Of a stretch of DNA of 64,000 nt, positions 34,471 to 48,225 are shown in pieces. Position 1 is the first letter of the stretch, and the number at the start of each line of letters is the position of its first letter. The DNA comes from Oxyruncus cristatus (taxonomy: Eukaryota > Chordata > Aves > Passeriformes > Cotingidae). Position numbers and translations under genes: made by a program. The notes beneath the pieces were generated by a model. That model saw only the letters and a list, made by a program, of their open reading frames with translations. It did no database searches and was not told the DNA's origin. The stretch spans positions 1,118,244-1,182,243 of the forward strand of contig VXAY01003846.1 of NCBI GenBank assembly GCA_013399855.1. Direction: 5' to 3'.

Positions 34471-37400
34471 TTGTGTATTGGATTCCTAAACATTTGGACT
34501 GGAGAGGCCCCTGCAGTAAGGTTATGCTTACGGAAGAGGAGAGGAGGGTCTGTTCCCAGTGCCTAGAATGGCTTCCTGCAAAATGTAACACAAAAAAACT
34601 ATACAAAAAAAGCGCTTTTTTCCAAGCTGTGCCACAAGTGGAAGGAAAATGAAGGTTTTACCTCTTTAGTAGGAACTGTGTTTACTTGTGTATCTTCTTG
34701 CTGGCCAGAGCAGCTGGGCAGCCCCAAGTAATGCTACTGTGAAACAAAGTTGGGAGGCATCACTGCAAGACCCACGAGCTGTGATACAGCTGAAGGGTCT
34801 TGCAGTTTCATCTGCCGTGACAGTTCACTTGCATCCGTAGCTGAACAGAGATGAAATTAGATAAGTACTTGGCAGATCCCCTCAGAATCCATTTGAGAGA
34901 GTTAAGATTACAGGTTTAGGACAATGTACAAATTTTGCTTCAGGGATATGACTTCCATGACAAAGAGCCTAAACCTTTTCTCTCCAAGGTTACACCCGTC
35001 TAACTTTCTCACACACCAGCTACAGTATAAACCTTAATATTACATTCACTGAAAGTGCAAATTTTATATCCTTGTCAGACCAAATCTGCTTACTTTACTT
35101 ACAGTGGGCTGCTGTAAGGGAGAAACTAGGAGAGACTGGGATCCAAGAACATAAACGATTGTTTTCTCCAGAAATTCCGTGCAAAGAGCCCTTTGCTCAG
35201 AATCTTTTCATCTTTGGGGTTCTCTGCTACCTGGGACCATTCCCCAGGGATTAGTGCCTAGAGTTTTATTGCCCTTGACAGCTGACTGGTTTGGGCTTCA
35301 AGTCCATCTTCACAGGACAGTATCATCTAGTAAATATTTTTGCCTTCTTTGTGGTTTTTTTGTTTGGTTGGTTTTTAATAGCAGGAAATAGATCAATGTG
35401 TACAAAAGGTATTATGAGGAAATCTTTGAATTGTTAATGGCTGCATTTTCTCCTCTGAAGAGCATTAGCTTCAGTTCATGTACTGTAGGTAATAGCACCC
35501 ATAAACAGCCCTATTTGGTGCTCGCATTAATAGTACTGAGGACTTTCCTAAATACTCTCCTTCAAAGATGTTTTGGGAGTATTAATTAATATGGTATCTT
35601 ACACTCTAAGAATCATCACTCTGAAATACCTCACTTGGATCTAGCAGTAAGAACCTACGAAATTAATTTCTCAGTTCTCTTTGGTTGTTATTTAAGGGGT
35701 TTTCTGTTGTGTGGGGGTTTAGGGGGTTTTTTGGGTCATTTTCACTTTTTTGAGGTTTTTTTTGGTTGGTTGGAGTTTTTTTGTTGTTGTTGCTGTAGTT
35801 GGTTTGGTTTGGTTTGGTTTTAAATCAGAGGCTACTCTGCATGGAAAGGAGGTAGCAGCTGGGAGCAGACACCTGTATCTCAGGAACTCTGGTTCAAAGT
35901 CCACTGCATTTTGCTAAGATACCAGGCTGAGAACTGGAGCATCTGCAGTACAGAACTGAGCCCTGCCCTCCTTGTACTCTTACAGAACTGGGAACTACAG
36001 TGCATTGTCTTTTGTTACTTCTGCAACAAGAGCAGTAGTCTCTGGCAGAACAGCTAGGGACAGAAGCATTAAAAAACTACCAGACTACCCAGATCTGTCT
36101 GTCAGACACCTAAGATTCAGAAACACATCAGCAAAGTTCTCTTGCTTACCACCCAGCTTTCATGATTGTGTAGATAGGTAAAGTTAATTTCATCTTTTGC
36201 TTCAGGAGGTTGAAATATTGTTTTCCCCCTTGAACACCAGTTTAATTTCTGTGGGAAAGAAATATCTGTGCCATCTTCTTATGTAATAGTCTGAAAATGT
36301 CTATGAAGTGTCTTGTTGACATTTTCCCCAAGAACTTTTTTTTGTGTGAAAATGACACAAAAAAAATCACAAAAAGAAAGGGTAAATAAACTATCCATAC
36401 ATCAGGTTCTCCAAAACTATATAGCCTTATTTACCCTAGAAATACATCATGTCTTTAATACTGCTGTATTATCCTTATCACATAGTTTCATTGGACTGAC
36501 CTCAAAAATACTCAACATACCCTGAAGTTTTGTTGTTTTTTTTTAAATGAGCTTCCTGCTGTTAATAGAGGTTACAGGAAGGAACCTCTGAGGAAGAGTC
36601 GCAATCAAACAACTGTATCTGGTAAGCCATAATTCCGTCTTTGCTCTTGCAAAGCTCTATGGGCACTTATGTCCGTGTCCATGCTTTTTAATTGCATGGT
36701 AGAGAGGTAATTGCAACCACTGGTTGGATTTGGTTGGGGGTTTTTTTGATAGTTTCTGAGTAACTACACTTTGTTTCAGAAGGAATGTCTATATGTGTCT
36801 CTTTCCACACTCCAGGTAACCAGGTAGATACTTGGTGTCCCAAAATAGTGTTTTTCCTGTGTAATTCACAGTAGAGGCTGTAGTAGTTGCTCGCTTTTGC
36901 CCCAAAAAGAAAGATTTGAGGAGATTTCACAGTTTTCTTTCCCCCTCCCTTCAGTGATAGAACCCAGATGATCTATCTGAAGACGGTTTAAGCCAATTCT
37001 TCGCTCACCCATGATATTTTAGTGAACGGTCTGATTGTTAGTACAGTGGCACTTCACAGAAGGTCGGGTATAGAGTACTGAGTGTTTTAAATGCTCTGCA
37101 AAGGCCTCTCTATGGTGGCTTTTAGTCAAACCCTTGCATGGGCAGTGCCATATGGCTACACAACCTAAATAAAGGCAGAAGGGGATGTTTTTACAGAGGC
37201 ACTAGCTCCTCAGAGCTTGAGATGTTTGCTGAAATATGCAGTTAAGGCTGCTGCCTGGCCAGCTAGGGTGACTCTGCCTTGGAAGATCTGTCGATGAGCT
37301 CTGTGTACATGTAGAAAGCCAGAGAGAGCATGATCCCAGCATGGCTGAGTGAGGCAGCATAGAGATGGGATAAAGTCTGTCAGGGGCAATCTGGCTCTAC

Positions 37401-40400
37401 CAACTAGCTAATCCAGAGCTGATTAGTACAGGAAGAAGGAGGTTATGTGACTGATACAGTAAATCACAGAGATAATTATTTGAAAGACATGCTGCAGGAG
37501 AATCATAAGAAATGATTGAAAGCAATAAACTCTGTAAACAGCAGTGATTTTTTAAGACCCCGGTGCTTGTGGGAGTGCTTCAGGAAAAGGAAGAGAGAAA
37601 GTAAAACACAGAAAGGGATGATAATATTAGATGAGAACAACAGGACTAAAACCATGAACTGCATTAGGGGACTTGGAAGATTGCAGTGTTTTAGATAAAA
37701 GGAAGGGACTAAGATAAGTACAGAGGCAGTAAACTGAGATAAGAGCAAGAGAGAGAAGGTAATTGGAGGCAGTGCACTTTGTGGTCAGTGGGCCAAATGT
37801 ATTAGGCTAACAGAGTTGCACTGGGGATGTGTTTGGCCCTGGTAGTATATCCCCAAGGACAGGAATATCAGTTCTGACTTTGGCATGATTGTTGATAATT
37901 TAGTAAAACCATCTGCACAGTGTTTGGTAGCTGTTAAAAGAGCAAACAATGTATTGGAATATGCAGAGAGAGTTTTGGGCTGTAAATGTAGTGTCTCTAT
38001 CATCCAACTATACTAAAAAAAAAAAAGAAAAAAATCAAGAAAAACCACAAACACAAAAGAAAGAATACCTTACAGGATAATGGAACAGGTTGTTGATATA
38101 GCTCAGCTTGTTTTCCTTGAAATCAGCTATGTAGCTTTACACTAAAAGAGACTATGGCCTGTATTTGGTAATGTGTGTGCCTGTCTAGCATAGTGTACAC
38201 ACAGGACATTTTTACATGTTGCATTATTCAGAAAGATATACAAATGATCAAGATCTGGGACATAGCATGAGACCAATAAAAACCCATGACATTAAATAAA
38301 TATATATGTCTTCTGAATTCTACTGATGTAGACAATTCATTCCATTTTTATATGAAGTTCTCTGCTGGAGCTCTATACACACCTCTAATCCTTGCAATTA
38401 ACTTTTTTAACCCATGCTGGCAGACTCTGTGTGCTGGAGTCCCTGCTACAAGTGGCTCAGCACTAGTCTCTAAAAGGTGTCTGGAACCTGTAGGGTCAGG
38501 CTGCCTGCCCAGCTGGTCACAAAGATCATGTGAATATTAACAAGTCTTAAGGAGTGTACTAAAGCCATTCTATCTAATAGCAAATTCTCTATAATAGCAA
38601 AAATCAGTTATACTGTAGATTTAGACACAAAGGCTAGACTTGCAAAGGAATTTCAGCCACTGTTATGCTCCATCTTAGAAGGCTGTGTGATCTCAGCTGT
38701 AAATATTTAAGGTATCTAAGGGCCTCCATAAAATCTTTCAAAAGCCAGTTAGCTGAATGAGAGCTTCTCTGCTTCCTGCAGGCATCAAATGTGGGAGAGA
38801 CAAAATGAGTGAAGACCTAGATTTGCATCTACAGAGAAATAGAATGAAGAACGCATCTGTACTACCATTTTAGAGTTTCAGCATTGCATTGCAGGAGGGA
38901 GTTCATAGGAGTTAAGGCAGTCAAACATTTCCTTGGAGCCTGGAATAGACGCCTACACCCCAGAAAGGACTGGTAGTTTTATGCAGTTGCGTACACGTGC
39001 CTGCTTGGCTTTCAAGGTTTCATGAATTTGGTTTTTGGTGCTCAACTCTTCCTAATACTTAAGGGAGTGTTCTGCTCAGCAACAAGACATCTTTTAGGCA
39101 ATCTAATGGTCTACTTTACTGTACAAAAATTTCTTTGTAAACCTGGCCTTAATGACTTACAAAGCACCCCCACACATGGAAAGGTCAATGCCTGGAACTG
39201 TGCAATCCGTTAAACTCCATGGTTGTTATGATCATGATCTAGCCTTGGGTAAGTGACATAGCTTGGCTGTGGAAAAAAACAGTCCTTGAACTTCAGCTTG
39301 GCTTATTAATGCTTTATGCCAGCTAAATGCCAGGAAAGCTGCTCCACACATCTTGTAACCTTCCCTTGTCACTTTGACGACTTCCACAGTTGTGATCCCC
39401 ACATCTAAGGTTATGGGAGACCTAGAAAGACACTGTGAGACATCATAAGAATAATTAGGGCTTACAAATGGCTTAAAATGATTCAGCTTGGGACAGAGGA
39501 GGGAATAACATCACAAATTGCTTGGAGAGGAAAAATAAGGAATTAAAATCTACTGAGTCTCATGACAAGAATTTCTTGGGGGGCAATAGGAAAAAAGGTC
39601 TGAGCAGTTTAAGGAACACTAAGGAAGTACTTTATCATATAGCACAATGATTAATTTGTGAAATTTATTGATGGCAGCTATTTTTGGTGACACAAGCCTT
39701 AAAAAAAATAAGAAAAATTGCTGAGAGAAATCCCTGGAAGCAATAGCAAACAATCATTCTCAACTATGATGATGAAATTGAGCTTTCCAAATTGGGAAGT
39801 CCCTAATACAGGGACTATCAAACTTCCAGAGGACATACCAGAGTCATCCTCTTCCCATCCTCTCTTTGTAAATGCTGACACTGGTCTAGTATTTGAAATG
39901 AAGGCACAAAGTTCTCGTGGCACGAGGTACTATCTGTGTCCTGCATTTTGTTTGGGTCCTCTCATTGAGCTAAAAAGGAGGTAACACAACTCACTTAAGC
40001 TGTTTGTGTTTTTTTTACAATACATTGCAAAGATTTGATAAGCTGCTGACATTGGGGTTGGAGTTATTTTTAAACAGAGAAGAGAAACATCGCTGCATTT
40101 ATGTTTAGCTGGGAACTGTATGTCTTTCAAAAAAGAAGAAATAAAAAAAACTAGCAAGGATAAAATTTGACCAACTAGTGAGTAATACTCATTTTATATC
40201 CCTACCACTAACAGCTAACATTTCACCTTAATGTTTGCTCTCTGTGTGACATTCTTGCATATAGGAAGCCAAGGCTAGGAACATATAGGGTTGAAGTAGG
40301 GCTAGAAAGTTAATAGCTTCCCAAAGTAAGGAAAGAGAGAAAACACACTAATGAATGTCTTTCCATTATCATATTGCCTCTAACTTTATCACTAACATAT

Positions 40401-41000
40401 TCTATAATGCTCTAAGTTCCATCCTCAACAGATAACATTAAGCAGTACATATCCTAATTTCATCAGACTCGGACTCTTGCTTAAAACCTTAGGTGACTTC
40501 ATGCATTTATATCAATTGTATCAACAGACCAGTGCATCTGACTCTCTGAAAGCAGGATCCAAGCAGAGACATTTCTCATGACAAGGTGGTTTGGGTTTTG
40601 AAGCTATGGTTATGACAAACACAGACATCAAGAGACCCAAATCTCTCACATAAAATAATAGAAAAAAACGCTGGAAATACTGTGTGTGTGATTTCTTCAG
40701 TTAGTAATACTTTTGGAAGACTAAAGGCAGTTTTATTTGTCTGATTTGTGTTATTTGGGAGTGACCATGTGCGTAAACTATAATGGGAAGTCAGTATATC
40801 TGAACATTTATATAAGAGGATTTATCCAGAGAAGCGTGACCTGCTGACTCATTGTTCCAAAATGGCATCAGTCTAAAATATCATTGCCAGTGTGAGCTGA
40901 ATTCTCATACAAGCCCTAAATGGGACAGATAGTAGCTTCATACATTAGGAGGACAGACTGTCATATATATCTGTAACCAGTAGAAAGGAGCAAAGAAAGA
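34471..41000. other. Intergenic (or distal 3' UTR), no gene seen
   Basis: The stretch is AT-rich. Open frames of 60-90 codons show no domain or family signature. Contents noted: G/T tract at 35692-35822, further AATAAA hexamers at 36385 and 37168, and an A-rich patch near 38014-38044. Some of the first 2-3 kb may still be ETV1 3' UTR. Confidence 0.6.
35692..35822. repeat. G/T-rich low-complexity tract ending in (GGTTT)n
   Basis: Four G runs (35696-35699, 35713-35717, 35722-35726, 35733-35735) are followed by T-rich sequence and a short (TTGGT)n array ending at about 35820. Short peptides read here are low complexity. Confidence 0.85.
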
Positions 41001-41842
41001 ATCCTGAGACCATTAAGCATAAGAAAATAAGATCAAACCTCTCGGTCTTGCTGCGAATTGGCAACTGCAAGCTGTAAATTGTAATCCTTGAGAAGGAAGA
41101 ATTCACTTGGAATGGCTTCCTCAGAGACGTTTGATTCTGGGGCATTAGATGAGTTCAACTTCTTTTGGACTGCACACCCAAATCTCTTTTCTATTTGGAG
41201 ACGTAAGTAACTCAAGCCAATGAATTTTTGCACTAGATGAAGAGGTTTCAGATTTGCTAAGAAAAACCCCATCTGGAACTTCCAACCGGATACATTACAG
41301 AAAAAGTCATCACGTTAGAAAATGAACCTCTCTCTTGGTAAGATAAAGATAATCAATGCATGGACAGCAACATTATTGATAAAGAAAAGGGCCCAGAAAG
41401 GCCTATACACATAGCAAAAAGGACACCAGGAAAAGCAAGCCAGTCCAATGTCTCAGGTTTTTAATGTTTAGACAGGCATAGGGTAGCTTCCCTTTTTGCC
41501 TGACCCTGCCTTATAAGGGGAAAAATAAGCTTCCTCTTTAAAATTCAGTAGGTATCAAAATTTCTAATCTTTTTCTTTGTTTTTGAAAGGTGAAATCAGA
41601 TTTAAAGCTGAAACCTATAACCCAGTCTTCACTGAATACAGTTGGTGCTTTGTCCTAATTATAGAATAATCATGGAGCAATATGGTATAAAGTTTTTATT
41701 GACATGGATATGAAGGAGTTGTATTACTATGCCTGATCTGCTTGTTGTTTCCATGCTGTTTATTTCTAGAGGCAGAAGTACATTTTACAGCTTCCCCCCC
41801 CTCCTCAAACAAAAAAGGCTTTTATAGCAACAATCCCAAGCA

Positions 41843-41907
41843 TTTTTTTTTTCTTTTTTTCCCCTGAGCCTCATATGCTGAAGAAAAAAAAAAAAAAAAA
41901 AAAAAAA
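41843..41907. repeat. Inverted homopolymers: T10-C-T7 then A24
   Basis: T10 C T7 at 41843-41860 is separated by about 23 bases from A24 at 41884-41907. The two runs could pair as a long A:T stem. It could also be the tail of an unrecognised retrocopy. Confidence 0.85.
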
Positions 41908-44900
41908 CTGTTCTTCGAATGTTTAGAAATTTTTTAATTGTGGCACAGGTTTCCTTCTTTTTCGGCGTATGAAGTTAATGACTGTGATAGAAAGTCTCAA
42001 GTCCTGACAACGAATTTGAAAGTAAGAGCAAAGTAGAGCATCTTACAGAAGTAACACAGATGTGTTAGCTAATATTTGTGTACTCAAACACATATTCAAA
42101 CTTCTTCTCTCAAGAAAAGTTGTTATTTCAGATGTTTATAATATAGGCGTTGATGGTTCCTATCTTGCGTAAACTGCAGATATTTTGACAAAAGGAGGGA
42201 AAATTTACCAGAAAAGTAAGGAAGAATAACTTTTCCAAAGTGTTGGAAGGTGAGATTGCCCAACGGTGTGGGAAAAAGAAATTTAAAAATGGATGGATAA
42301 TTACAGTTGACATATAGCTTTGTGATTTACTACATGGATACTCTTCACGTACATAGACTCTATAGGCACTTTATATAATAGCCATGTAATTAATGTATAC
42401 ATTATTAATATATAAGTGCTTCTATTAAGAGATGTCATTAATGATTCTGCCATCCTGAAACTGTAAGATGCAACTTAGTGTGATCCCCATAAGACATTTA
42501 TTCTGGTCTTTCAGAATTAGACAAAAAAGCTGGACTAAATTCTTCCCAGTACACAAAAATCTTATAATGCAAGTAGCCGGTCTCATTGCCCTGGAAAGGG
42601 AGCACAAAGGCCATTTTTGGTGAGAAGTGGATCAAGAAGGACTTAAAATATACTCAGGATGTAAAATATAGTCCGATCTCTAGGAACAGAGTAGAGGAAG
42701 AAAAGTTTTTGTTTGTCCTTTGTCCAGTTTCAAAATAGATGTGGAAGTCATAAAGGGACTGAGGAGCAGTTCTGAGAGGAAGAACATTTACAGATTCCTA
42801 TTACTGCCGTAAGACAATCCATTTATTTGCTGTAAGTTTCTGCATAACAATAGAAAAATGTTCAGCTTCCCCTGAGAATTGTAAAACAGAACATCTTCAC
42901 AAAACTTCAAAAAAAAGACTAATAATTAGTGAGCTGAAGGTTAAGTAGAATAATTACAGCTGGTAGCAGAGATTTTAGGATTGCAAATATAATCAGCTCT
43001 GTCAAAATAAGTTAAAGAGAAGAATATCTAGTCTCAATGTTTTAATATACCCAGTTCAGATGTTTTCTCTGAGTCTGCCTTGAGGTCTACAGACTTCATC
43101 TCTCTCTGCCTTTTTTATACCTGTAAGTGATGTTTCGTTTCCTGAATATGAGTATTCTCTACACAGCAAATCTGAACTGCGAATCAACAGAGTTGAAGGG
43201 CCAAAAAGCATAATCAGAAGCATCAGTTTTTGTAAACACTTGCTGGCAGCAGAATTCCACTCAATGGTGTGGTAAGATCTCCAACATTTTACAGTGGCTC
43301 TATGACTTTTTCTGTACAGTTTCGTTAAAAAAAGAACTCTGAAGTCTATTGAATTCGACAGGAGTGGACCCAAGATTTCCCTACTCTACCTCATTATCAT
43401 ATGGATGAATTTAATCTCATATGCCTTACTGGATTTTTTGTATTGACTTGCTATGAGAACACTGATTCATTCTGTCTCTGTCTCTTCTTTATACATTTAT
43501 TCTTGTGTAGAGCAAGGTCAAGCCAATCAGCACAAATGCAAATGAAGATCAAAAGTAAAGAACTGGGCTGTGGCATCCAGTTTTTTGCTGTCTTCTCTAT
43601 GCAAATCCGAAAGTTTTTCTTCCTCTGTGGTGTTTTTTAACTCTAACAGACTATTACGTATTTTTATTCTGTATCTCTGTCACCACCACAACACCGCAAT
43701 CTGCTTTTTCATCTCTTCAGATGAGAAAAATCCTTTTTTTCTTTTTATCCCATGAACTTCAATTTGCTTAGGTACTTCTGTGTTTTACACTCTTTCATCG
43801 TACAAATCCTATTTTCAGGAAGCTAGAGCAGGCATACCAACTTTTTCAGATGGGTTAACGTATCTTACTGAGAGTACTGTGGCAGAAAAACTCTACAAAA
43901 GGCAAGTATCTGCAGTATTTAGTGTATGAAATACTCTAGCAGAAAGACCACTGTAAGTCTATACAAGGATATTAAAAAGTATTAAATACATCTCTTTGCT
44001 GAAACACAGACAGAACCACTTCAAACCCTTACTCGGTTTGCCAGATTGAGGGGAAGGATGTTCATCACAGATTTGTGACCCGGCAGCCTGGGTTGTGTTT
44101 ACAGCACTTCTGGTGTCCTTTTACAAAGCGCCTTATCTTTCTGCTGCCCCTTGTGACAAACAGGGCTCAACTGCCTTTCCAAATGCTTTGGGATCCACAG
44201 AAAGAAATATTCTGTGGCAACTAAAAATTAATGCCATTAACTGGAAACATCAGCCTTTGCTGTTCAACTTGCAAATTTTCATTCCTGTCCAATACCTTTG
44301 GGTCACTGCTTTCTTCTTAAAACAGTAAAGCCCTGAAAGATTGTTGTCTTTTATATTTCAGGGGTTTTGGGGATATCAGCTTAAGGGTATTTGAGAGGAA
44401 TTGAAGTATATATTTTAAATATGTAAATAGTTTTGCTGAGTCTACCTCAACTCACTTTTTCTTACCTATTGATAGATTTGTAATAGGGTTTCTTCATTGA
44501 GGAATGTCCTGTTTACACCTAAAGTATTACTGGGGAGCAGCCCCCTGGGGAAATATTAAGCCTCTATTTTGTGACATTATAAAGGTTACAAGAGAAATAC
44601 AAAATTATGTTTGTATCAGAGATGGTGGGAAAAGCTGGTTCCTTTCCTAGCATGTGTTTCAGTATTTGATTACCCTGCAGCCATATGCAAAGTTATGTTA
44701 GAGGTCATTACCTCACTAAAAGTCACTCAACCTCAGTTGAGTTGTGGTCAGAAGTGTATTTTGGATGTACAGTTCATGAAAAAGATGAGCAATTTCCTGA
44801 GGTTCTCCATATTCCTGAGGAATTAGGAGCTTTTTAACTGCACTGAGTGCCATACATGGGATATTATGGGTATATTTCATGCTGTATAGGTCCATATTGA

Positions 44901-46959
44901 GTTATGGGTGAGGAACAGCCCTACAAGGATTCGTTTGATCAGGAACTGAATCCAGCTGCATCCAGTTCATCCGCTTTGCACTGGATGCAATTTCCTGCTT
45001 CACACACAGAGTCTCTAAGGAATTCTTCTGATGGGGACTAGGTGATGTACACAGGAAGGCAAAGCTCCTGCACTGAATCCCAACCACTTCTTGGTTGTCT
45101 GCTGTGGAATTTATGGCCCTGAAGAAGTGCTTTTGCAGACTGCAGTTCTTTCCTAGTCTGGAGGTCAAGATAGCTGGCAGGAGTTTGGTGGGAAGGGAGA
45201 GATACAGAACCTATGGAAAGCAGGATCCTATGGAAAGAGTGCTGATTTTTGGCTGAGTAGTGGTTCATGCCACTGTGTGATGCAGGGACTTTGGGGAGGC
45301 AAGTACTCTACTCCCATGTTTTGGTCCTACACCTATTTGAAATTCTCACAAGGTGTCTTGGCATTTGATATAAGTGCCAACCCCTGACTTCTGCAGGAGT
45401 GCCTGCAGGACAGGCAACTCCTGCTAATCAGGACCCACGATGGCAGCTCCACTCAACTGAAAAGGACAGAATAAAGCTGGAGATGTTGGAGGCTTTGAAA
45501 TCTCAAGAAGAGTAGAGATCCATCAGAGTGCTTGCATATCAGCTACACTCTGCATTTACTAGGAGGTTGTTCTGCCTCGACCAATTCCATCTGTGGCCAA
45601 GGCATTTTGTATTGTTGAAGGAGTGATGGAACAAAACTGAGTAAGTAACATTTTTACTACCATTCCCTGATTCACAAACCAGTATCTGTTGTATTTGCAT
45701 AGTTTTTATTCATTAAGGAGGGGAATTTAGGATGGTTCTTTGCTTTTCACTCTTAATAAATTAATGAAGTGGCTAATAATAACAGGGGCTAAAGATCTCC
45801 TGTGTGATCCATCCAGATCACAGTGACCTTTCTTTGATCATGAGCTATCAAAAGTACATAATGAGCATGACTCATATGAGACCTCAAAATTTGTTTGCTT
45901 TTGTGCCTAATGCCAGAACTTAAACTCTGTTCTCCTAAGGTTGAAAGGCTAATGTACTAATTCACAGTGTCATGCAGCTGCCTATTTGGTTGAGTTTTCT
46001 TTTCTTCTCACAGAAGGTTAATTTCCATAAAAAGGATTTTGATTTGACTGGGCTTGTTTGGAGAAGATTTTATGGGATTTGATTTCAGTCGTGGTGTTTG
46101 ATGTCTCATTGCATAAAGAAATACAGCACAAGAACAGAGAATACTGTTTAATTTTTCACTGCACAAGCCTATCAAGTGTCTTTTTGTAATGAATGTGTGC
46201 GCAGGTATGTTGTCCTGGGCTAGTAGAGTATTTTCCTGTGTCTAACACTTAGCAACGTTATGTTAACTCAGAGCTCTTTATCACTCTGGTTTTTGTGGTG
46301 CTTATTTTCAAGGGATATGTAGCAGAAAATAAAACTGATTGAACTAGATGATAGGCATAGGAACAAAATAGTTCCATTTATCAGGTTCTGGGTTCATAGT
46401 TGTCTTGGGAAAATATTTGATTACTAGAAAGTCACTGCAGAAGATTTCCACAGCCATGTTTTAGAAGTATAGTGACAGATGAACAACAATGGAATGAGAC
46501 CAAGAAAGCAAAGCTACAGTTAAAGCACTTGGAAGATGTGCACTTGATCAAGGCATATAGCTCTTGAATAAATTACTTTCTACCAGTTGCCTTGTAATTA
46601 GAGTTAATACCATTGATTAATAATAGAAGAAAGGTGAAAGAATCTTCAGACGTCTAGATTGTCATGACTCGGATTCTTTTGGTGTTCTGGGCCCTGTAGC
46701 ATGTACAAATCAAAGTGTAGAACAAAAATTTCCATCAAGAACCTGCAATATAACTAAAGTAGAGGAAAGAAAACATCAAAGCCGTAAACAAATCCATCTT
46801 CTTTAACTCTACTGAATGAAATCCAAGTTGAAATCAGTCCCCTACAACCTTGCTGAATTTAAAGCCTTCTACATGGGGGTAACTGATAGCAACATTTGCC
46901 CCCGCAACTCATTTAGAAATACATCTTCATTTGGCACAATCCAACACAGATGAAAGGCA

Positions 46960-47240
46960 GCAGCACTTTGTGAGCTCTGCTGAGCGAAAAGGTTTAAAGC
47001 AGCTGACAAGCGCCATAAGATATTGTTATACCAGTTTGTATTGATTGTGCTGGAGGGCACCTCCTTGTGGAAGAGGATTGATTTTTGTGTGTTTTCACAA
47101 AGAGATTTTAATAGTCTTTGTACTTGCTGTCATGTCGCAAAGGCCCACAAGCAAGGCATGCCTGATACCACAGCTTTAAATGATCAGCCCTCTAGCCTGC
47201 AATAAGCATCAATTAATACTGTATAAAAACATCTCCAATG
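46960..47240. promoter_or_regulatory. Candidate conserved non-coding element (weak)
   Basis: The stretch includes TTTAAAGCAGCTGACAAGCG (E-box CAGCTG plus CTGACA, a TALE-type core), CAAAGGCCCACAAGCAAGGC and CATCAATTAATACTG. Sequence complexity is higher than in flanking DNA. There is no coding frame of note. Conservation was not measured. Confidence 0.25.
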
Positions 47241-48080
47241 CACTTACACTGAAAACCAATTTTTATAAGCTATAAGGTCAAATTTCTGCACTCATGCAAT
47301 AGCAAAGAAATCAGTGCCATCCAGGAATTAAATTAGCTCAGCTTCAGAGACCGATTAAGAGAAAGAGTACTCAGTTTCTGATTCTTTGTTAAGAAGGTCA
47401 AATTCTTTCTTAAACTCATGGAAATGTGAAAGCTGTTAATTGCAATCATTTGAGTCATTGGATAGAAAATTGTTCCTAGAGGTTTTTTCTTTTGTTAATT
47501 CACTCAGAAATTTAATGCCTCTGTAATTTCCTGAGGTAAAAATTCAGCAAAGAAAAAAACAGCAAAGAAATAACTAGCTAGATAACTTTCTAAAATTTGG
47601 ACAGAAAAAGCACTGAAAACAGCATGGATTTTTTTGTGTCATATATGTAGGCATGGTCAAATGACTGTAGTATTACTAAAGCTTTATCATAGATCAATGA
47701 TTCTACTATAAATACAATAGTAGATCTCCGTATGGATTCCTGTAGAATTGAGCAGGGTTGAAACCAGAAATGGAATACAAAATATTATGTATAGATTTAA
47801 AAAAGGTCTTTTCAATGATAGGATAACTATAGTAATTTTCAAAGGCTGTGTCAGAAAAATTTCTGTTCACTTTGTATTACACTTTTCCATAAGATGAGGA
47901 AATCCTTTTTAAGTCCATATCCAGTCAGCCATCATATGCCAGCTCTGCTGGGTTGCAGTGAAACATCAGCTCTAGCAGAACTGAGGCGCTGGTTGCTGCA
48001 GGTGCTCCAAACAGCAAGTGGTTCATCTGGGGTTTCTTCTGACCACAGTAGGTGATGCCCATTGCTGAGCCAGTAGTAAC

Positions 48081-48225
48081 TTCTGGAATTGCTTGGCTGC
48101 TGCAGGTGCTTAAAACACATGCAGATGTGGCACTTAAGGACATGGTTTAGTGGTGGACTTGGCAGACTGTTGGACTTTGTTGTCTTAGAGGTCTTTTTCA
48201 ACCTGAACAATGATTCTCTGAATGG
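48081..48225 (+). mobile_element. CR1 LINE 3'-end fragment
   Basis: Blocks in order are GCAGATGTGGCACTTAAGGA, CATGGTTTAGTGGTGGACTT, GTTGGACTTTGTTGTCTTAG and AGGTCTTTTTCAACCTGAAC, then ATGATTCTCTG. These match the 3' part of avian CR1 (GTGGCACTGAGGGACATGGTTTAGTGG...GTTGGACTTGATGATCTTAGAGGTC...). Orientation is +. The upstream limit is uncertain and it may begin earlier than 48081. A 76-codon open frame at 48089-48319 is this repeat. Confidence 0.88.

Larger units (their letters stand above)
41001..48080. other. Intergenic, no gene seen
   Basis: AT-rich sequence without recognisable coding exons. It holds a T-run/A-run pair at 41843-41907 and a candidate non-coding element at 46960-47240. The minus-strand open frame 41033-41272 is discussed in the findings. 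Confidence 0.6.
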
